Below, piece by piece: positions 11,525-23,819 of a stretch of DNA of 64,000 nt; within the stretch, counting starts at the first letter, position 1, and each line of letters begins with the position of its first letter. This DNA comes from Haematococcus lacustris (lineage: Eukaryota; Chlorophyta; Chlorophyceae; Chlamydomonadales; Haematococcaceae): the NCBI GenBank assembly GCA_030144725.1, contig JASKMD010000008.1, positions 819,785 to 883,784 of the forward strand. Direction: 5' to 3'. Under the pieces are notes generated by a model. That model saw only the letters and a program-made list of their open reading frames with translations. It was not told the DNA's origin and searched no databases. Both the position numbers and the translations under genes were made by a program.

Positions 11525-14001
11525 CTAGAGCAACTCGCAACTACTGACTTCCTGGCTTGTTCCTTCGCTGTTTGCGGCCCCCTCCATCAGCTGTGTGGCA
11601 GGCGCACTCGCCCCAGCATTTCCCCTCAGGCCCGGTGCCTCAGAAGGTGTGCCAAAGAGCACCTCGTCCCATGCAGCGATTGACAGCCCACTGTCCAGGA
11701 ACAGAGCGAGCTCCGTCGCCAACTGGCGCGCCTCGGCTGGCGTGTCAAAAAACCGCAAGACGGCAGCCGCCAGACGAGGCTGCCAGCTATCAACTGCGTC
11801 GACTGCGTCCATTGCGGGCCTGCAGAACCAGCACTAGCAGCCCAGCTTCTACAGTGCCCTCTCGTGCCCGCCAGCCAGCTCCGAGGCAGGCTGCACATCA
11901 CAGGGGTCACACCTGCAGGCCTGGGCCGTGACGCCCCTCCCTCGCTTGTGGCCAGCGGTGCGGCTGCTCCCTGCCTGCCTGCCATTGTGCTGCACAGCCG
12001 CCAAGGCAAGGGCTAGGATGAGCTCCACGTCCTCCACCAGCAGCAGCGCCTGGAGGCAAAGCGGCATATAGGCCTGGGGCCTCTACTACTCAAACCCCTC
12101 AGGCCTGCCAGCAGGGGCTTGGTTGCAGCCAGCTTCAGCCGGAGGTATGAGCGTGGTTGGTAGGGGAGGTGAAGCAGTGGGGCAGGCCAAGCAGTGGGGG
12201 GGCTGGCCTGGAGACGCCAGGCAGCCCCATGCGCCCAGGCAGGCAACCAGACCCGTACATGGACCATGGAGCGTGGTGCTGATGGAGGGACCTGGGTTGA
12301 ACTCCTTAAAGCTCACTGCCACAGCTGCCAATGCACAATGATCCAGGCATGGCCTACTCCACCATCTCACGAGAGCGACCATGCTCATGCAAGGGGTGTA
12401 TTGGGCTGTGGGCAAGCACCCAGCATGCAGGTGTGGAACCAGGGTATGGGCCTTAGCCCTAGAGTATGAACCCTAACCTGCATGCACCCCATCTCCCCAA
12501 CCTGACCTGTTGCCTAGCTGAGGGCGGGCAAGAAGCGCCAGATGGGTCAATATGATCTGGCTTGATGCAGGTCATCCAGAAGGTGGGGAGAGGGCTGGGC
12601 CACAGCACCCCACCTGCAACTCCCGCCGCAGCCACGCTTCCACCAGGGGGTCCTGCACTGAGCGGGCAGGGCGGGGCCGAGCCCTGCTCTTCCCTCTTCC
12701 TGACAGCTCCACTGACCAGGTGAAGTCCTGCTTGTTGCGTGCCTGGCAGCCATCACCCGCAACTTGAGGACCAGCCCAGCTGTGCTCTGTCGCCTTGCCC
12801 TGCTCGAGGCTCCCTGGGCTAGCTATACACGGTGGCTCTGGCTCTGGTCTGTCTGACGTACTTTCTGGGCCATAGCCGACCGGCCTGCTCCATGCTCTCC
12901 TGCTCATGTCATCAGGATGGGCTGAGGCAGGCCCCCTCTGCAGAGCCTCCGCCTGCTGCGATCGCTGGTTCAGAAGAGGCAAGGCTGACATGGTGGGGCT
13001 GGGGTGTGAGGCGTCATGAGTGGCTGACACATCCAAGCCCTCAGTGGGCAATGGGACTGCCTGTTTAGGCAAGGTGGGCCTGCAGGCCAGGGGCGGCTCT
13101 TGAGCTGATGGTAGCGAGCCTGATGAGGCAGCAGCGACATGAGCACTGCCGTGGCCGCTGCCTGCTGACTGAGGGGCTGGTGGTGTGGGGTGGCCAGCAT
13201 CAGGAGCGGTGGCCACATGGTTGGGCTGCATGTAACGAGACCGACGGCGCCGCTGAGCAGCTGTGAGGGGCAAGGTGGCGCCCACAGCCTGCTGCCCGGC
13301 ACCCGAGGGTCCAACCCATTTACACCTGCGAAGGGACAGGCAGGCCGGCCAGGCAGGGCACCAGGCAGATAGGGCTGGCTGAAGCCTGTTCACTGATTGG
13401 CTGACTTGGCTACTCTACGCGCTTGAGTCCACGTTGAGAACTAAATATGACAGCCAGGCAGGCCATGAGGAGCAAGGAGGTTGCCGTCCTCAACAGCACA
13501 GGGAATTAAAACAAGGGAAGGCTAAGTTCTCACCAGTAAGAGTACAGGGAGGGAGGTGGGTGGTCACAGGGGTCCACAGGGGCTCGATACCCTCCCGTTG
13601 GTGACAGGCCAGAGTACTAAAAGGTCAAGGCACGGTAGCCTGGCTGTGTGGGCAGCTCACCGAAATGCACGGTCAACGCAGTCATACGCTATGCCGGTGA
13701 ACGGCTGCCTACACAGCGGGCAGGTGTGCAGCAAGCGGCCAGCAGCTGCACCAGGGTGGAGAGCTTCACTGTCAACCCATTTGCAGATGCAGTTGTAGTG
13801 AAACCTGTGGAAACATGATGGCAATAGGAATGCTTCGTCCTGGGGGACTACAACCGCAAGGCAAATGCTGCAGTCACCCATCCTAGGCACTGAACCAACA
13901 CGCCCTACCAAATAGGCACAGCCGCGGACATCACAGCCGCGGACATTCTTAACGGTGTGACGCCGAGAGGATTCGTGGAAGCTTGCTGCCCTGACAGCCA
14001 C
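11525..14001 (-). CDS. Topors-like RING-type E3 ligase
   Basis: Minus-strand exons 14001-13661, 13325-12614, 12049-11913 and 11819-11525 join in phase (1485 nt, 494 residues). A C3HC4 RING lies at about residues 43-105: CSIC, a Cys-His centre in SCFHRFHYNCICKW, and CPLCRQPF. Then follow RRRRSRY, a low-complexity region, WLRRELQALLLVEDVELI (spanning the exon 2/3 junction) and a C-terminal block with RFFDTPAEARQLATELALFL. This order matches Topors-type proteins: RING, RRR-RYR, W-L-RELxALL-V-DVxxI, then a block in which RTEHF-HE-FARSPFNM is usual. Topors acts as a ubiquitin/SUMO ligase in the nucleus of animals; the algal role is unknown. A start at the Met at 13881, just before CSIC, is equally possible and would move the gene start away from the neighbour. 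Confidence 0.75.
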
Positions 14002-14009
14002 ATCCGGGC

Positions 14010-14534
14010 ATGGAGGCCACTAGGGCCAGGAGCTACACGGCAACGAGCGCGCGTCACCCACCCCAGCCCGTACGCCGAGTGGTGGCAGCAAGGTGTTTGC
14101 GTGGCGTCATCACCAGGCTATCCGACAACATAGAGGATCCCGTGCTGCGCACAGCAGTGAAGGTGGGAGTGAAGCGTCAGGAATGCAGTGACTGCCTTGC
14201 AAGCCTGTCCAGGCGATGTGGTGAGTGCAGCTGTGTGTCATGTGCCGCTGGGTGTAGGAGCCCCTGGCATTCTGGGGTGGTATGTTTGCTGGAGCCCTTC
14301 GCCTCAACCTAAATGACGACCCTCTGAGGAGCTGGATTGAACGCACCTCCTCCTCTTCCACCTCCTCTTCCTCGCCCACCTCCACCACCTCCCCCTCTCA
14401 AAACAGTCAAATGCAGGTGAGACCAGGTCATACCTTACTTGTGCTTCACTGCACCATGGCATCAATCCCGTAGACAGATGGATATGAGGGATAGAATTGT
14501 AGAGCAGCTGCAGTACAGCCTCCAGGCCAGGTGA
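14010..14534 (+). CDS. UPF0426-family protein, probably plastid
   Basis: Exons 14010-14162, 14258-14416 and 14478-14534 give 122 residues. The conserved core runs over the exon 1/2 junction: EDPVLRTAVK, then EPLAFWGGMFAGALRLNLND and DPLRSWIERT. This matches plant UPF0426 proteins such as At1g28150 (about 123 residues, chloroplast/plastoglobule proteomes). The N-terminus is Arg/Ser/Thr-rich as in transit peptides. After the core comes a Ser/Thr-rich tract, then VEQLQYSLQAR and a stop. No biochemical function is established for the family. The start codon lies 8 bases from the opposite-strand start of the RING gene. Confidence 0.75.
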
Positions 14535-15246
14535 CCACACATGTGCAGGTCATAATAGGAGTAGTGGCTGATGCATGGTGTTCTGCGGATTCATGTGCCT
14601 CTTGCATAGCTTTCACTTCTTTGTATCAGCCTGTTTCCCGTGTATTCGTTAATTGACCTCGTAGCTTGGTGGCACATTATCATCCAAAGACCACAAGGTT
14701 GCTTATGTACACTTGTGTTTGCTGTGCAAGGCGGCTGCAGACCTTCCTTGTTGAATAAGTTTTGTTGGCCTGTTTCCCATGTATGCCATGTTGAATAAGT
14801 TTTGTTGGCCTGTTTCTCATGTGTGTCCTTGCCATGACTTCCTGCTACTTGCTTCCTCACCACCTTTTTGCCTTATCGTCATCATGTTTGCTGCGCTGCC
14901 CAGGATCAACCATGACGAAGCGAATTGCGGCGTGGGCACTGTGGCCCACATCTTGGGGCATGGGCGTAGGTGGTGCGAAGATCCGGTACCAACTCTGTCC
15001 AGTATGACCCTGTCTTTCGTGTAGTTTGTTCACAACAGACGAAGACGCCAGAGATGCATGAGAGGGTCTAGTAAGCAATGGTGTAGAGTAGGGCATGTTT
15101 GTTGTCATGGATTTCTACATGTATACGTGAGAGCAAGTGCTGTGGCTGTTGTCCAAGTCTGCATGGCACCTTTAAAGGCTAAGCACGCTCTATACTGGTC
15201 GGTCATTACTCCACTACTTTTGGTCATTACTTCCACATTCGGTCAT
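14535..15246. other. Intergenic spacer
   Basis: No supported gene. It holds a dispersed repeat (14661-14750) and, at 15195-15246, tandem GGTCATTACT phrases next to a transposon tail. A 28-base segment around GAATAAGTTTTGTTGGCCTG occurs twice in tandem at about 14752-14813. Confidence 0.6.
14661..14750 (+). repeat. Dispersed repeat, copy 1
   Basis: About 90 bases nearly identical to 23309-23398. Shared parts include TAGCTTGGTGGCAC, GACCACAAGGTTGCTT and GTGTTTGCTGTGCAAGGCGG. Same orientation. Confidence 0.85.
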
Positions 15247-15360
15247 TACTCCACACAGCCCAATAACACCATTTGAGTCGGGCCACTATTGCCCACTAGT
15301 ATATTCCCGCTAGTGGCTGCTAGTGGCTACTACTGGTCCGGCTCAAATGAAGGTCCTAGT
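15247..15360 (+). mobile_element. Short 3' tail of the Fanzor-like family (copy C)
   Basis: Matches the last 110 bases of the family: ACTCCACACAGCCCAATAAC, a stem formed by TTTGAGTCGGGCC and GGTCCGGCTCAAA, and the CCTAGTGAG end. A 13-base direct repeat, CTGGTCGGTCATT, stands at 15195-15207 and 15375-15387. It resembles a target-site duplication. Confidence 0.75.
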
Positions 15361-15562
15361 GAGGGACAAGGGTGCTGGTCGGTCATTCTCACGCTGCTAC
15401 CCGTGGGGCCCCTTCACCCCTAACCCTCATTCTAAGCGTTAGGCAGCCTGGCGGGAGCTCTGAGGGGCCAATTGTTGGGAGAGCTGACGCAAGCAGGGTC
15501 ATCAAGCTTGCTTTTCGGGCAGACACCACATGGGCAATAGTCGCAATGAGGGAAACAAGTGA

Positions 15563-17319
15563 ATGGTAGCATGCAAGTGCAAAAAGAGGTGCAAATTGAA
15601 CACAACACGGCATCCCGTCATGCTCCCCGCTCACTGTGGGCTGACACATGTCTCGCGAGTGCCGGCGCAACAAATCTGCTGTCCACACCTGGCTTGCAGC
15701 ACAAGGCCCACCACAAATGATGTACCAGCTTTTCAGGAGGTCAGGACCAGAAAGCTTGCAACGAATGGCAGAAGTCATCGACGGGTGTGCAGCAGCCCAG
15801 CTCCTCCGGCCGCATCCAGCGCACCAGAGCAGCCAGATGCTCTGGAGCGCGCCTGGTATGACGAGGAGGACTACGACGTGATTGTTGTGGGTGGGGGGCA
15901 TGCTGGCTGCGAAGCAGCTCTGGCATCAGCCCGCCTGGGTTGCAAAACCCTGCTACTCAGTCTCAACCTGGACCGCATTGCCTGGCAGGTGGGATAGCAC
16001 AGCACGGCATGCTGTGAGCTGCTCGCACTGCATCAGCAATGCCTGGTCTGAGGCATGGCCCTAACCGTGCATGGGGGCAAGCTTGCCACCCACCATTGCA
16101 CGAGCCCAACCCTGGCCATTGTAATGACAATAGTTCGCTGCATCAGCACCAGCGCATGTACTGTTGCTTGCCTTGCTCGTACAGCCTTGCAACCCAGCAG
16201 TGGGTGGCCCAGCCAAGTCCCAGCTTGTGAACGAGGTGGATGCCCTGGGTGGAGAGATTGGGAAGATGGCAGACCGCTGCTACCTGCAGAAACGCGTGCT
16301 CAACAGATCCAAGGTAGCCCTCACCACAGAGCGGCCTGTGCAGCCAACACTGCAGCCAGCACAATAAGCAACACAGGCAGGCGAGCCCAGGACCAGTAGG
16401 GCACTCTGCGTCCCTCTGCCTTTGCATTGCCCTGTGGTTATTTCGGCATCCTTCATGGCATTATCCATGGCATCGTCCTTGGCACCTTCCATGCAAATGC
16501 ATGGGGTATATCAGGTTTCCTACCAGCCAGGTCCCGCCACTGTAAAGCTGGCCGCACATAACAAGCAAGGGGGGGTCTTGATGGTCCCTACCACCCAAGC
16601 CGTCAGCCGTGCTGCTGCCAGCTGCCCTTGGAGCTTCTCTGTGTGATCATCCAGAGTGCTTACTGGCTGGAAGCTGGCTGTACAGAAACAGCAATGGAGG
16701 TAACAATGATGGTCCCCACCACCCGAGTCACGTGAGGACCCTGAGGGCGGTGTGCTCCAGCCATGTGCCGCCCCTTGCCCTGGCCGCCCTCTGCTCTGCC
16801 CAGGGGCCGGCTGTGTGGGCTCTGCGGGCCCAGACTGACAAGCAGGAGTATGCCCGGGTGATGCGCGGCATCCTGGAGGCCACCCCCAACCTTCACCTGC
16901 GCGAGGGCATGGCTGTCAGCCTGGACATCGGCCCCAATGATGAGGTGCACCCTGTGTGCTGCAGGACACAGGCCAGGCAGGGCAGGGGGGTCAGGCAGGG
17001 CAGGGGGGTCAGGCAGGGCAGCAGGGTCAGGCAGGGCGCAGAGCATGGGGCAGGTTTATAGCAGCCGTCGGGCCTACCTACAGCGCCTCAGTCGCACTCG
17101 GAGGGGGAATGGGTGTTGGGGTTGGCCAGGCTATGCTACAGCGACCCTGCCTCTCAATGCCCCCCTCTTATATGCATCGCTGCCCCCTCTTGCATGCCCC
17201 CTCGAGCGCTGCGGCAACGACTGCACTTGCATGCTAGCAACACCCTGCTTGTTCACAGCGGTTCCTCTTGTGTACAGCTACACCGCTGCAGCCAGGTGCC
17301 CGGCCAGCACACTGCCTGG

Positions 17320-17375
<56 letters not shown>

Positions 17376-20300
17376 CCATCCTGCCTTGTCGCCTGACTTG
17401 CCTGATTAGGTGCAAGGTGTGACCACCTACTTTGGCATCACCTTCCGCTGCCGGGCTGCTGTGCTGACCACGGGCACCTTCATGAACGGTCGCATCTGGG
17501 TGGGACGCCACTCGCTGTCAGCCGGCAGGTCAGCGCCACCCGCCCCTCTGGCTGCCTGCTGCCTGCTGTGCTTCATGTATGGCAGGGCTGGCTTAGGCAT
17601 GACAGCTGGTCTGTGGCACCGCCCACACCTGCACTCTGTACCTTACAACCAAGGATGGTGTGGCTGCGGCATCACATCGGTTCAAAGACTTGAGTAAGCC
17701 ACGGGTCTGATGACTGTGGTGCCAGAGAAGGCAGTAGGCAGAAGATTAACCCCTTCCCTGTGCAGTGAAGGAGGCAGGGTTTGATACGAGGTGTCAGTTC
17801 AATGCGAGTATGCCTATTTGCGCTGTCTATGGCTGGGGCTAGGGTTGCTCTTATTCAGGCTGCCTATGACTATTCTTGCAAACCCTATCCTTCACCACCC
17901 TCCATGCAATGCACACCATGCGCAGGTCTGGGGAGGCTGCCTCTACTGGCTTGACAGAAGCGCTGCAGGGCCTGGGCTTTGAAACAGGGCGGCTGAAGAC
18001 CGGGACACCAGCCCGGGTGGACTCGCGCAGCATGGACACCAGCAAGCTGGAGGCCCAGCCTGGTGAGCCTGGCGGCCCCCCCCTGCGCCTGCTCTCAGTA
18101 GCCTCCCTGGGCTGATGCCTGCCGCCTGCTGGGCCTGCCACCTCAGCTGCACCCCCCTTTCTCTTCACCCCTCCCCTGCTGACCCCTCCTCTCTTGCACC
18201 CCACTCCTGCTGTGCGTGAACCCAGGATGATCACCTCGCTGCAGCACAACAGCTGCATGGGTGTCATGGCAGCACAACAGCTGCATGGGTGTCATGGCAG
18301 CAGAGGGTTTCCATACCAGGGGTAGAGTGGGGCCGACAGAGGGCGTGGGTCAGGGAAATGGTGGGGCAGGGCCTAGGCTTGCTGGCTGGGGTGGTGCCCT
18401 GCACCAGGGGTCAGCCCTCCCAGCCCACCTAACCCTCCTGACTCCTCCCATCCCTCCCAGCTCTAACCCTCACTGCTGTGAGCCTTGTGTCAGTCATCGT
18501 GGTGCTGCTGTGTGCAGGCGACCCTGACGTGCGCTGGTTCAGCTTTGACCCTGAGGTGCATGTGGAGCGGCCTCAGCTGGCCTGCTACCTCACACACACC
18601 ACGCCCGACACGCACCGCCTGATACGTGACAACCTGCACGAGACCCCCATCTACGGGTAAGCTGGCTGGACCAAGGGCACCCCCAGTCAGCATAGGCGGC
18701 AGCCCAGCCAGAGCCTTCTCCTGGCTTCTGGCTGCGTCCCATCTAGTCCTGCACTGGGCTGTGCACTTGTGAACCGGTGCACCCGCTCTATGGCATGAAC
18801 CCCTGGGGCACAGGAGGGGGTGCTGCTGCTGCCAGGTGTTGTAATGAGCAGCCTCACTCTGCCTGCCAGCCTGCCTGTCTGCCCACTCGCCCCTCCTCCC
18901 ACCCACCTAGTTGCTCTTGACCCACAGCTGCCCACTTGCCAGCCTGCTGCTTATGCCGAGTCTGTTGGCCTGTCACACTGACTGCTGCCACATCAGGGGG
19001 TGGGTGGACAGCAAAGGGCCGCGCTACTGCCCTTCCATAGAGGACAAGATCGTGCGCTTTGCTGACAAAAGCAGCCACCAGATATTCTTGGAGCCGGAAG
19101 GGCGAAACACGCCTGAGCTGTACGTGCAGGTCAGAGCTCCTGACTTAGATCTACCCCAAAACGCCCTGGACCCCGCTCCCCTCTCCTCTCCATCCCTCCT
19201 ATACTCAAAATGAAGCATTCTCTGGAGCCCGCCTGTCCCACACTCAATGTCACCAGTCCCACATAAGCCCCTCCACTACCGCTCCTCTCCCCTGGCTTCT
19301 TCCTTCTTGCTCCCTACTTCTTGCTTCTTGCCCCTGTCTTCCCCAGCCCTGTCTTGCCCACCACTCCACATGCACTGACTCCTCCCTCCCTGCCTTCTAC
19401 ACCCTGCACCCTCACCCTGGCCCACGCACCATGCTGGCAGGGCTTCTCCACCGGCCTGCCTGAGCGGCTGCAGCTGGCCCTGCTGCACACGCTGCCCGGC
19501 CTGGAGCACTGCAAGATGTTGAAGCCAGCCTATGCAGTGGAGTACGACTACCTGCCCGCCCACCAGTGCAGCAACACCCTGGAGACAAAGCGCGTGCGGG
19601 GCCTGTTCTTTTCAGGCCAGCTCAATGGCACCACAGGCTATGAGGAGGCCGCGGCACAGGGGCTGCTGGCAGGCGTAAATGCAGCCAGGCGGGCGCAGGA
19701 CAAGGTGGCTAGGGGCGGGGGGCTGGGGTGGGCTGGGTTGCAGGGTGGCAGTTGAGGGGAGCTGGGCTGAAGCTGGGTGACCGACACTGTATGAGCAGGG
19801 TGGGGCAAGGCAGGGTGGCAATGGTGTGTGTGAGGGTGTAGGAGGGTGGCCAGGAGCCAGGACCTGGTCTCAGCAAGCTAGCTGTGGGGGAGCTGGCAGC
19901 CCTGAGTGCAGCTGTGTAGGCAGTGGGCGCGGGTGTCCAGGTGTGCCCAATACATTGGGTGCTGGACCCTGACACCATCATACGTGTGACAGACCGACAG
20001 ATAGTGAGATGACACTGCATGCCAGGCTGCCTGAGGTGGTGATGCAGCCATACAGCCATTCCCTCCGCTGCCTCGTACTAGCCACACTGCCTTCCCCTCC
20101 CTCCCCCTGCCTGCCTGCCCACCATGACCCTGCGTTCCCCTGAACACTGGCTCAATGCCATTGTCACTAGGTTTTGCGGCCCGCTCCCCCCCCCTGTGGT
20201 TTTAATTGTTTTCGGAGGAGGCTGGGTGCCTGGTGTGTGGTGGTGCGTGCAGGCGCCCGTCAGCCTGGGGCGTGACAGCAGCTACCTGGGCACCTTGGTG

Positions 20301-22436
20301 GACGACCTGGTCACCAAGGACTTGCGCGAACCCTACCGCATGCTCACCAGCAGGTCAGGTCAGGGCTGCCCCAAAGGCTGCTGGCGCCTGGCAGGCACTA
20401 CAGTGTGCTTGGTGGTTGATGTGAATGCTGCATGGAAGGCTGGCTGAGTGGCTACCAGATTTTGCGGAGAGGAGCTGAGCGCATTGATTGCATGCTAGCT
20501 ACTCCCATGGCTCATTGGCACCGCAGCTGCACCTGCACGCTGCCTGCTGCATGGTGGCTGTGCTGACCGCCATAGGTCAGAGTACCGCTTGCTGCTGCGG
20601 GCGGACAATGCTGACCGCCGCCTGACGCCCCTGGGCCGTGAGCTAGGCCTTGTCAATGACCGGCGCTGGCAGTTGTACTGCGACAAGCAGGTGCTGTGGC
20701 TCACCCCTGCCCTGCACTCTGACTTGCACCTACTCCCTTGCACCTACCCCCTTGTGCCTTCCCCCTTGCGCCTACCCCCTTGCACCTACCCCTACACACC
20801 CAGTACTGCAACAAGCTGTGTGCCTACTGTGTGTGCACAGTGCACATGAGTCATGCTGCCGTCCCAGTGTGCAGGCTGCCATGGCGGCTGAGGCGCAGCG
20901 GCTGGGTCAGGTGCGGGTGAGCGAGGGCTGCGCACTAAGCCAGGAGGCGGCCCAGCTCAGTGGCCAGCCCCTGCTGCGCTCCGCCACCCTGGAGGAGCTG
21001 CTGCGCCGCCCCCATGTGCATTACAAGTGAGCGGCTGGGCTGGGCAGGTGGGGCGGGCTGGGCAGACAAGACAAGGCAGGGCAGGACATGCGGGCAGGGT
21101 ATGGTGGGTAGGCAGGGGAGGGAGGGGCTGTCAGGGCGGCTAGGCAGCTTAGGCAGGAGAGGATGGGGTGGGTGCAGCAGGCTGGGCTGGGTGGGATATG
21201 CCAGGCTAGGTGATGTGGTGCAGGGCAGATGGGGCGGGATGTGACTGGGTCGTCAGCCTCCATGCCTGCTGCCCCCTGCTGCACCCCTTATGCTCTCCTG
21301 CCATGTCCCACTGCTATGTGTCCCAACCGGCAGCTGACCAGGTTATCCTGTGTAAAAGTGCTCTGGTATCTATAAGAGAGATGCAGCCAGCACATGAGGA
21401 CCAGCACATCCCATTAGGGGAGCACAGCCCAGCACTCTGGTTCAACACATGGCCCGAAGTTCACAGCATGGTGCTGCACAGCTCACCCCCCATGGCCCAC
21501 CCTGATGCCTGCAGCTCCTTAGACCGGCATGGCTACGGCGCTCCGGGCTTGCAGGCAATGGAGAAGGAGGGGGTGGAGATTGAGATCAAGTACGCCGGTT
21601 TCATAGCTCGACAGGAGAAGCAGGTGACTGCCCTGGGGCCAGCAGTACCTGGGGCAGGGCACCATGAGTCAAGGCCAGAAAGTGCTAGGCATGGCCAGAC
21701 AAGAACGCAGCGCAGCCTGGCGCTGGGGACTGGGGTCATGTGGCCACTGCCTCTTGGGCTGGACAACCATACGTGTTTGATGCCCTGGGAATGCCCACTG
21801 CCTGCACGCTGTGTAATGTGTTGAGGTGATGCAGCCTCCATGGATTACTAGGCTGAAAAGGTTGCGGGTCGCTTGGCGTCCCTGTTGCAAGGAAAGGTTG
21901 TGAAATACAGGTCACGAAACTATGGAAATGTACAAAGTAAGCATTGTGGTGTGGCTGCCTCGCAGCTGAGCCAGCTAGCCGCCAAGACCTCCCGCAAGCT
22001 GCCATCAGAGCTGGACTATCACTCCATTGGCACGTTAAGCATGGAGGCGCGGGAAAAGTTGGCCAAGGTCAGTGGCCTAGCCCCTGGTGTGCATGGCTGA
22101 TCTGCATGGAGTCTTTTCTTACTGTCCCACCTTCGCACGACAGTTGTGCTGACATTCAATGACGCAGCTCTGCACTTGGTAAGCTGAACCCCGAGTCATG
22201 GAGTGAATATAGTCTGTGGTTGCTGTGCCTGTGTTTGGATGTGCAAGCTGTCAGGGAGTATCTTGTACATCAAGCAAGCAGCACATATGCACGCCATGCA
22301 GGTGCGCCCCACAGACATCGGTCAGGCCGCAAGGATTGGCGGCGTTAACCCAGCGGACATCAGCGCTCTGCTGGTGCACCTGGAAGTGCAGAGGCGGCGC
22401 AGCCAAGCAACAGAGCGGGAACCAGTCCCAGCCTAG
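15563..22436 (+). CDS. MTO1: MnmG/GidA/MTO1 tRNA uridine-5-carboxymethylaminomethyl enzyme, organellar
   Basis: Fourteen exons join in phase: 15563-15988, 16185-16313, 16804-16944, 17410-17528, 17926-18062, 18518-18656, 18997-19129, 19441-19704, 20253-20353, 20576-20690, 20875-21026, 21515-21623, 21966-22067, 22302-22436 (2202 nt, 733 residues). The first about 95 residues lack similarity and are Arg/Ser/Thr-rich, consistent with an organelle presequence. Then come the FAD dinucleotide fold [14 protein letters not shown], the family signature [88 protein letters not shown], and the C-terminal [17 protein letters not shown]. With MnmE it installs the cmnm5U34 (or taurinomethyl) wobble modification on organellar tRNAs. 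Whether the target is plastid, mitochondrion or both cannot be read here. The start is the first in-frame ATG and is uncertain. Confidence 0.9.
17321..17381 (+). repeat. (CTGC)n microsatellite in an MTO1 intron
   Basis: About 14 tetranucleotide units between exons 3 and 4. Confidence 0.9.
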
Positions 22437-22827
22437 TTACTCGGTGTGGCACGACCCTGTCTTCTGCCTGCTGGACGGTTTCTTGCTTTGCTCGCAGTGT
22501 TCAAAAGGGTGCCTTTGTTGATTGCATTAACAAGTGCAGTCCTACTGAAGGACTGTATATCAGGCTTCCTCAGCCCGACAGCCAAGGCACAGCAGCTAAG
22601 CTTATGCTAAGGGGTCACTGGCCTGCTGGCCACTACAGGTCTGCCATGCAAGGCAGTGCTGCAGCCAGTTTACTTGGGGCTTTGCGGATGGTGAATGGCG
22701 CATGGTAAATGGAGAATGGTCATGATGAATGTGGTAGTGGCAGTGACGGCTTGAACTCTAGTCCGAGATAGTAGAGTTTGGTGGAGTTAGGTGGTGTCCC
22801 TGAATCCTATACACTGTGGGGACAACA

Positions 22828-22885
22828 CCATGTAATTATATGTAATGGACCTCACTTCCGGCCCACTTCGGTTGCCGGCCGGTTG
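22828..22885 (-). repeat. Dispersed repeat, inverted relative to 51706-51765
   Basis: Shares TAATTATATGTAATGGACC, TCACTTCCGGCCCAC and GCCGGCC with the reverse complement of 51706-51765. Probably a transposon end. Confidence 0.75.
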
Positions 22886-23308
22886 GACGGCGTCCTGATG
22901 CACCCTCCAGCACGGCCACTCCGCTCCGATGGTGTTGCTCAGTCCCTGTGATGTCCTCGAAAAGGAACCGCAAGCGCGCCGTCTCCCCCGCACCCTCCGC
23001 AGCTGGTAAGCCGAAATGCTCAACGACAGGCTAGGCTCCACTGAAGCCAACTGACGACGCGGCGCAGTGTGCCCCACGCGACATTGCGACTCCGTGCATC
23101 AAATCCTGCCGTGCGTGTGCTGTGCTTTCCCGTGTCTGCAAGTGCCAGTTGCAGCGGGCAGCAAGACCAGGGGCAGGGGCAGGCTGCCAAGGTAGTAATT
23201 GCAGAGAGGCGCCAGGTTATCAAGGCAGCCCTGCGTGGCCTTGTGGAGGCAGCCCGGCCTGATCTCAGCCCAGCCCTTGCTTCGGGCACTTTGACAGCCA
23301 CAAACCCT

Positions 23309-23398
23309 AGCTTGGTGGCACGTTATCTTCCAATGACCACAAGGTTGCTTGTGTCCAATTGTGTTTGCTGTGCAAGGCGGCCGCAGACCTTCCTGCAG
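23309..23398 (+). repeat. Dispersed repeat, copy 2
   Basis: Second copy of the element at 14661-14750, same orientation. The match stops where 14750 continues with TTGTTG and 23398 with CAGGTT. Confidence 0.85.
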
Positions 23399-23775
23399 GT
23401 TGCTGCCAGAACTAGAGTCCGCGTTTGAGCCATGCCGCGCGGGGCTAAAGCCATCGGCCTGCTCCCGGAGCAATCGGTCGCATGTGATGGTTGTACATGC
23501 CAAAACATCAGAGTTGGGAGGCCCTGATCAAGGGCACCAGTGCCCCGTCTGAACTCCGCCGCCCTCTGCAACTTCTGCCTTGGCTCAGTTCGTTTACATG
23601 GGGGGTGGTCCTGGGTAGAGGCAAGGGGAAGGATCCTGAGCAGTGGTTGAGGGAGGTTGAGGGAGCCGCCAAAGCAGGGGCAAGGGGAACATGCGGCCTG
23701 GGCAGAGGGAGATGGGAGAGCTGGCTCCTCATCTTGCCGCGTCAGGCCATGCACCGACTTCCCATGCAGCCTAAT

Positions 23776-23819
23776 GGCCCAGCAGCCTAACGGCTGACGG
23801 GTTAAGCGGTGTAAGCCAC
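23776..23819 (-). repeat. Inverted copy of the repeat at 6314-6357
   Basis: Shared core on the reverse strand: GTGGCTTACACCGCTTAA, CCGTCAGCCGTTAGGCTGCT, GGCC. Confidence 0.75.

Noticed and set aside
17321..17381. Possible CRISPR-like array
   Set aside because: Plain tetranucleotide microsatellite without spacers; no array with unique spacers occurs in the window.
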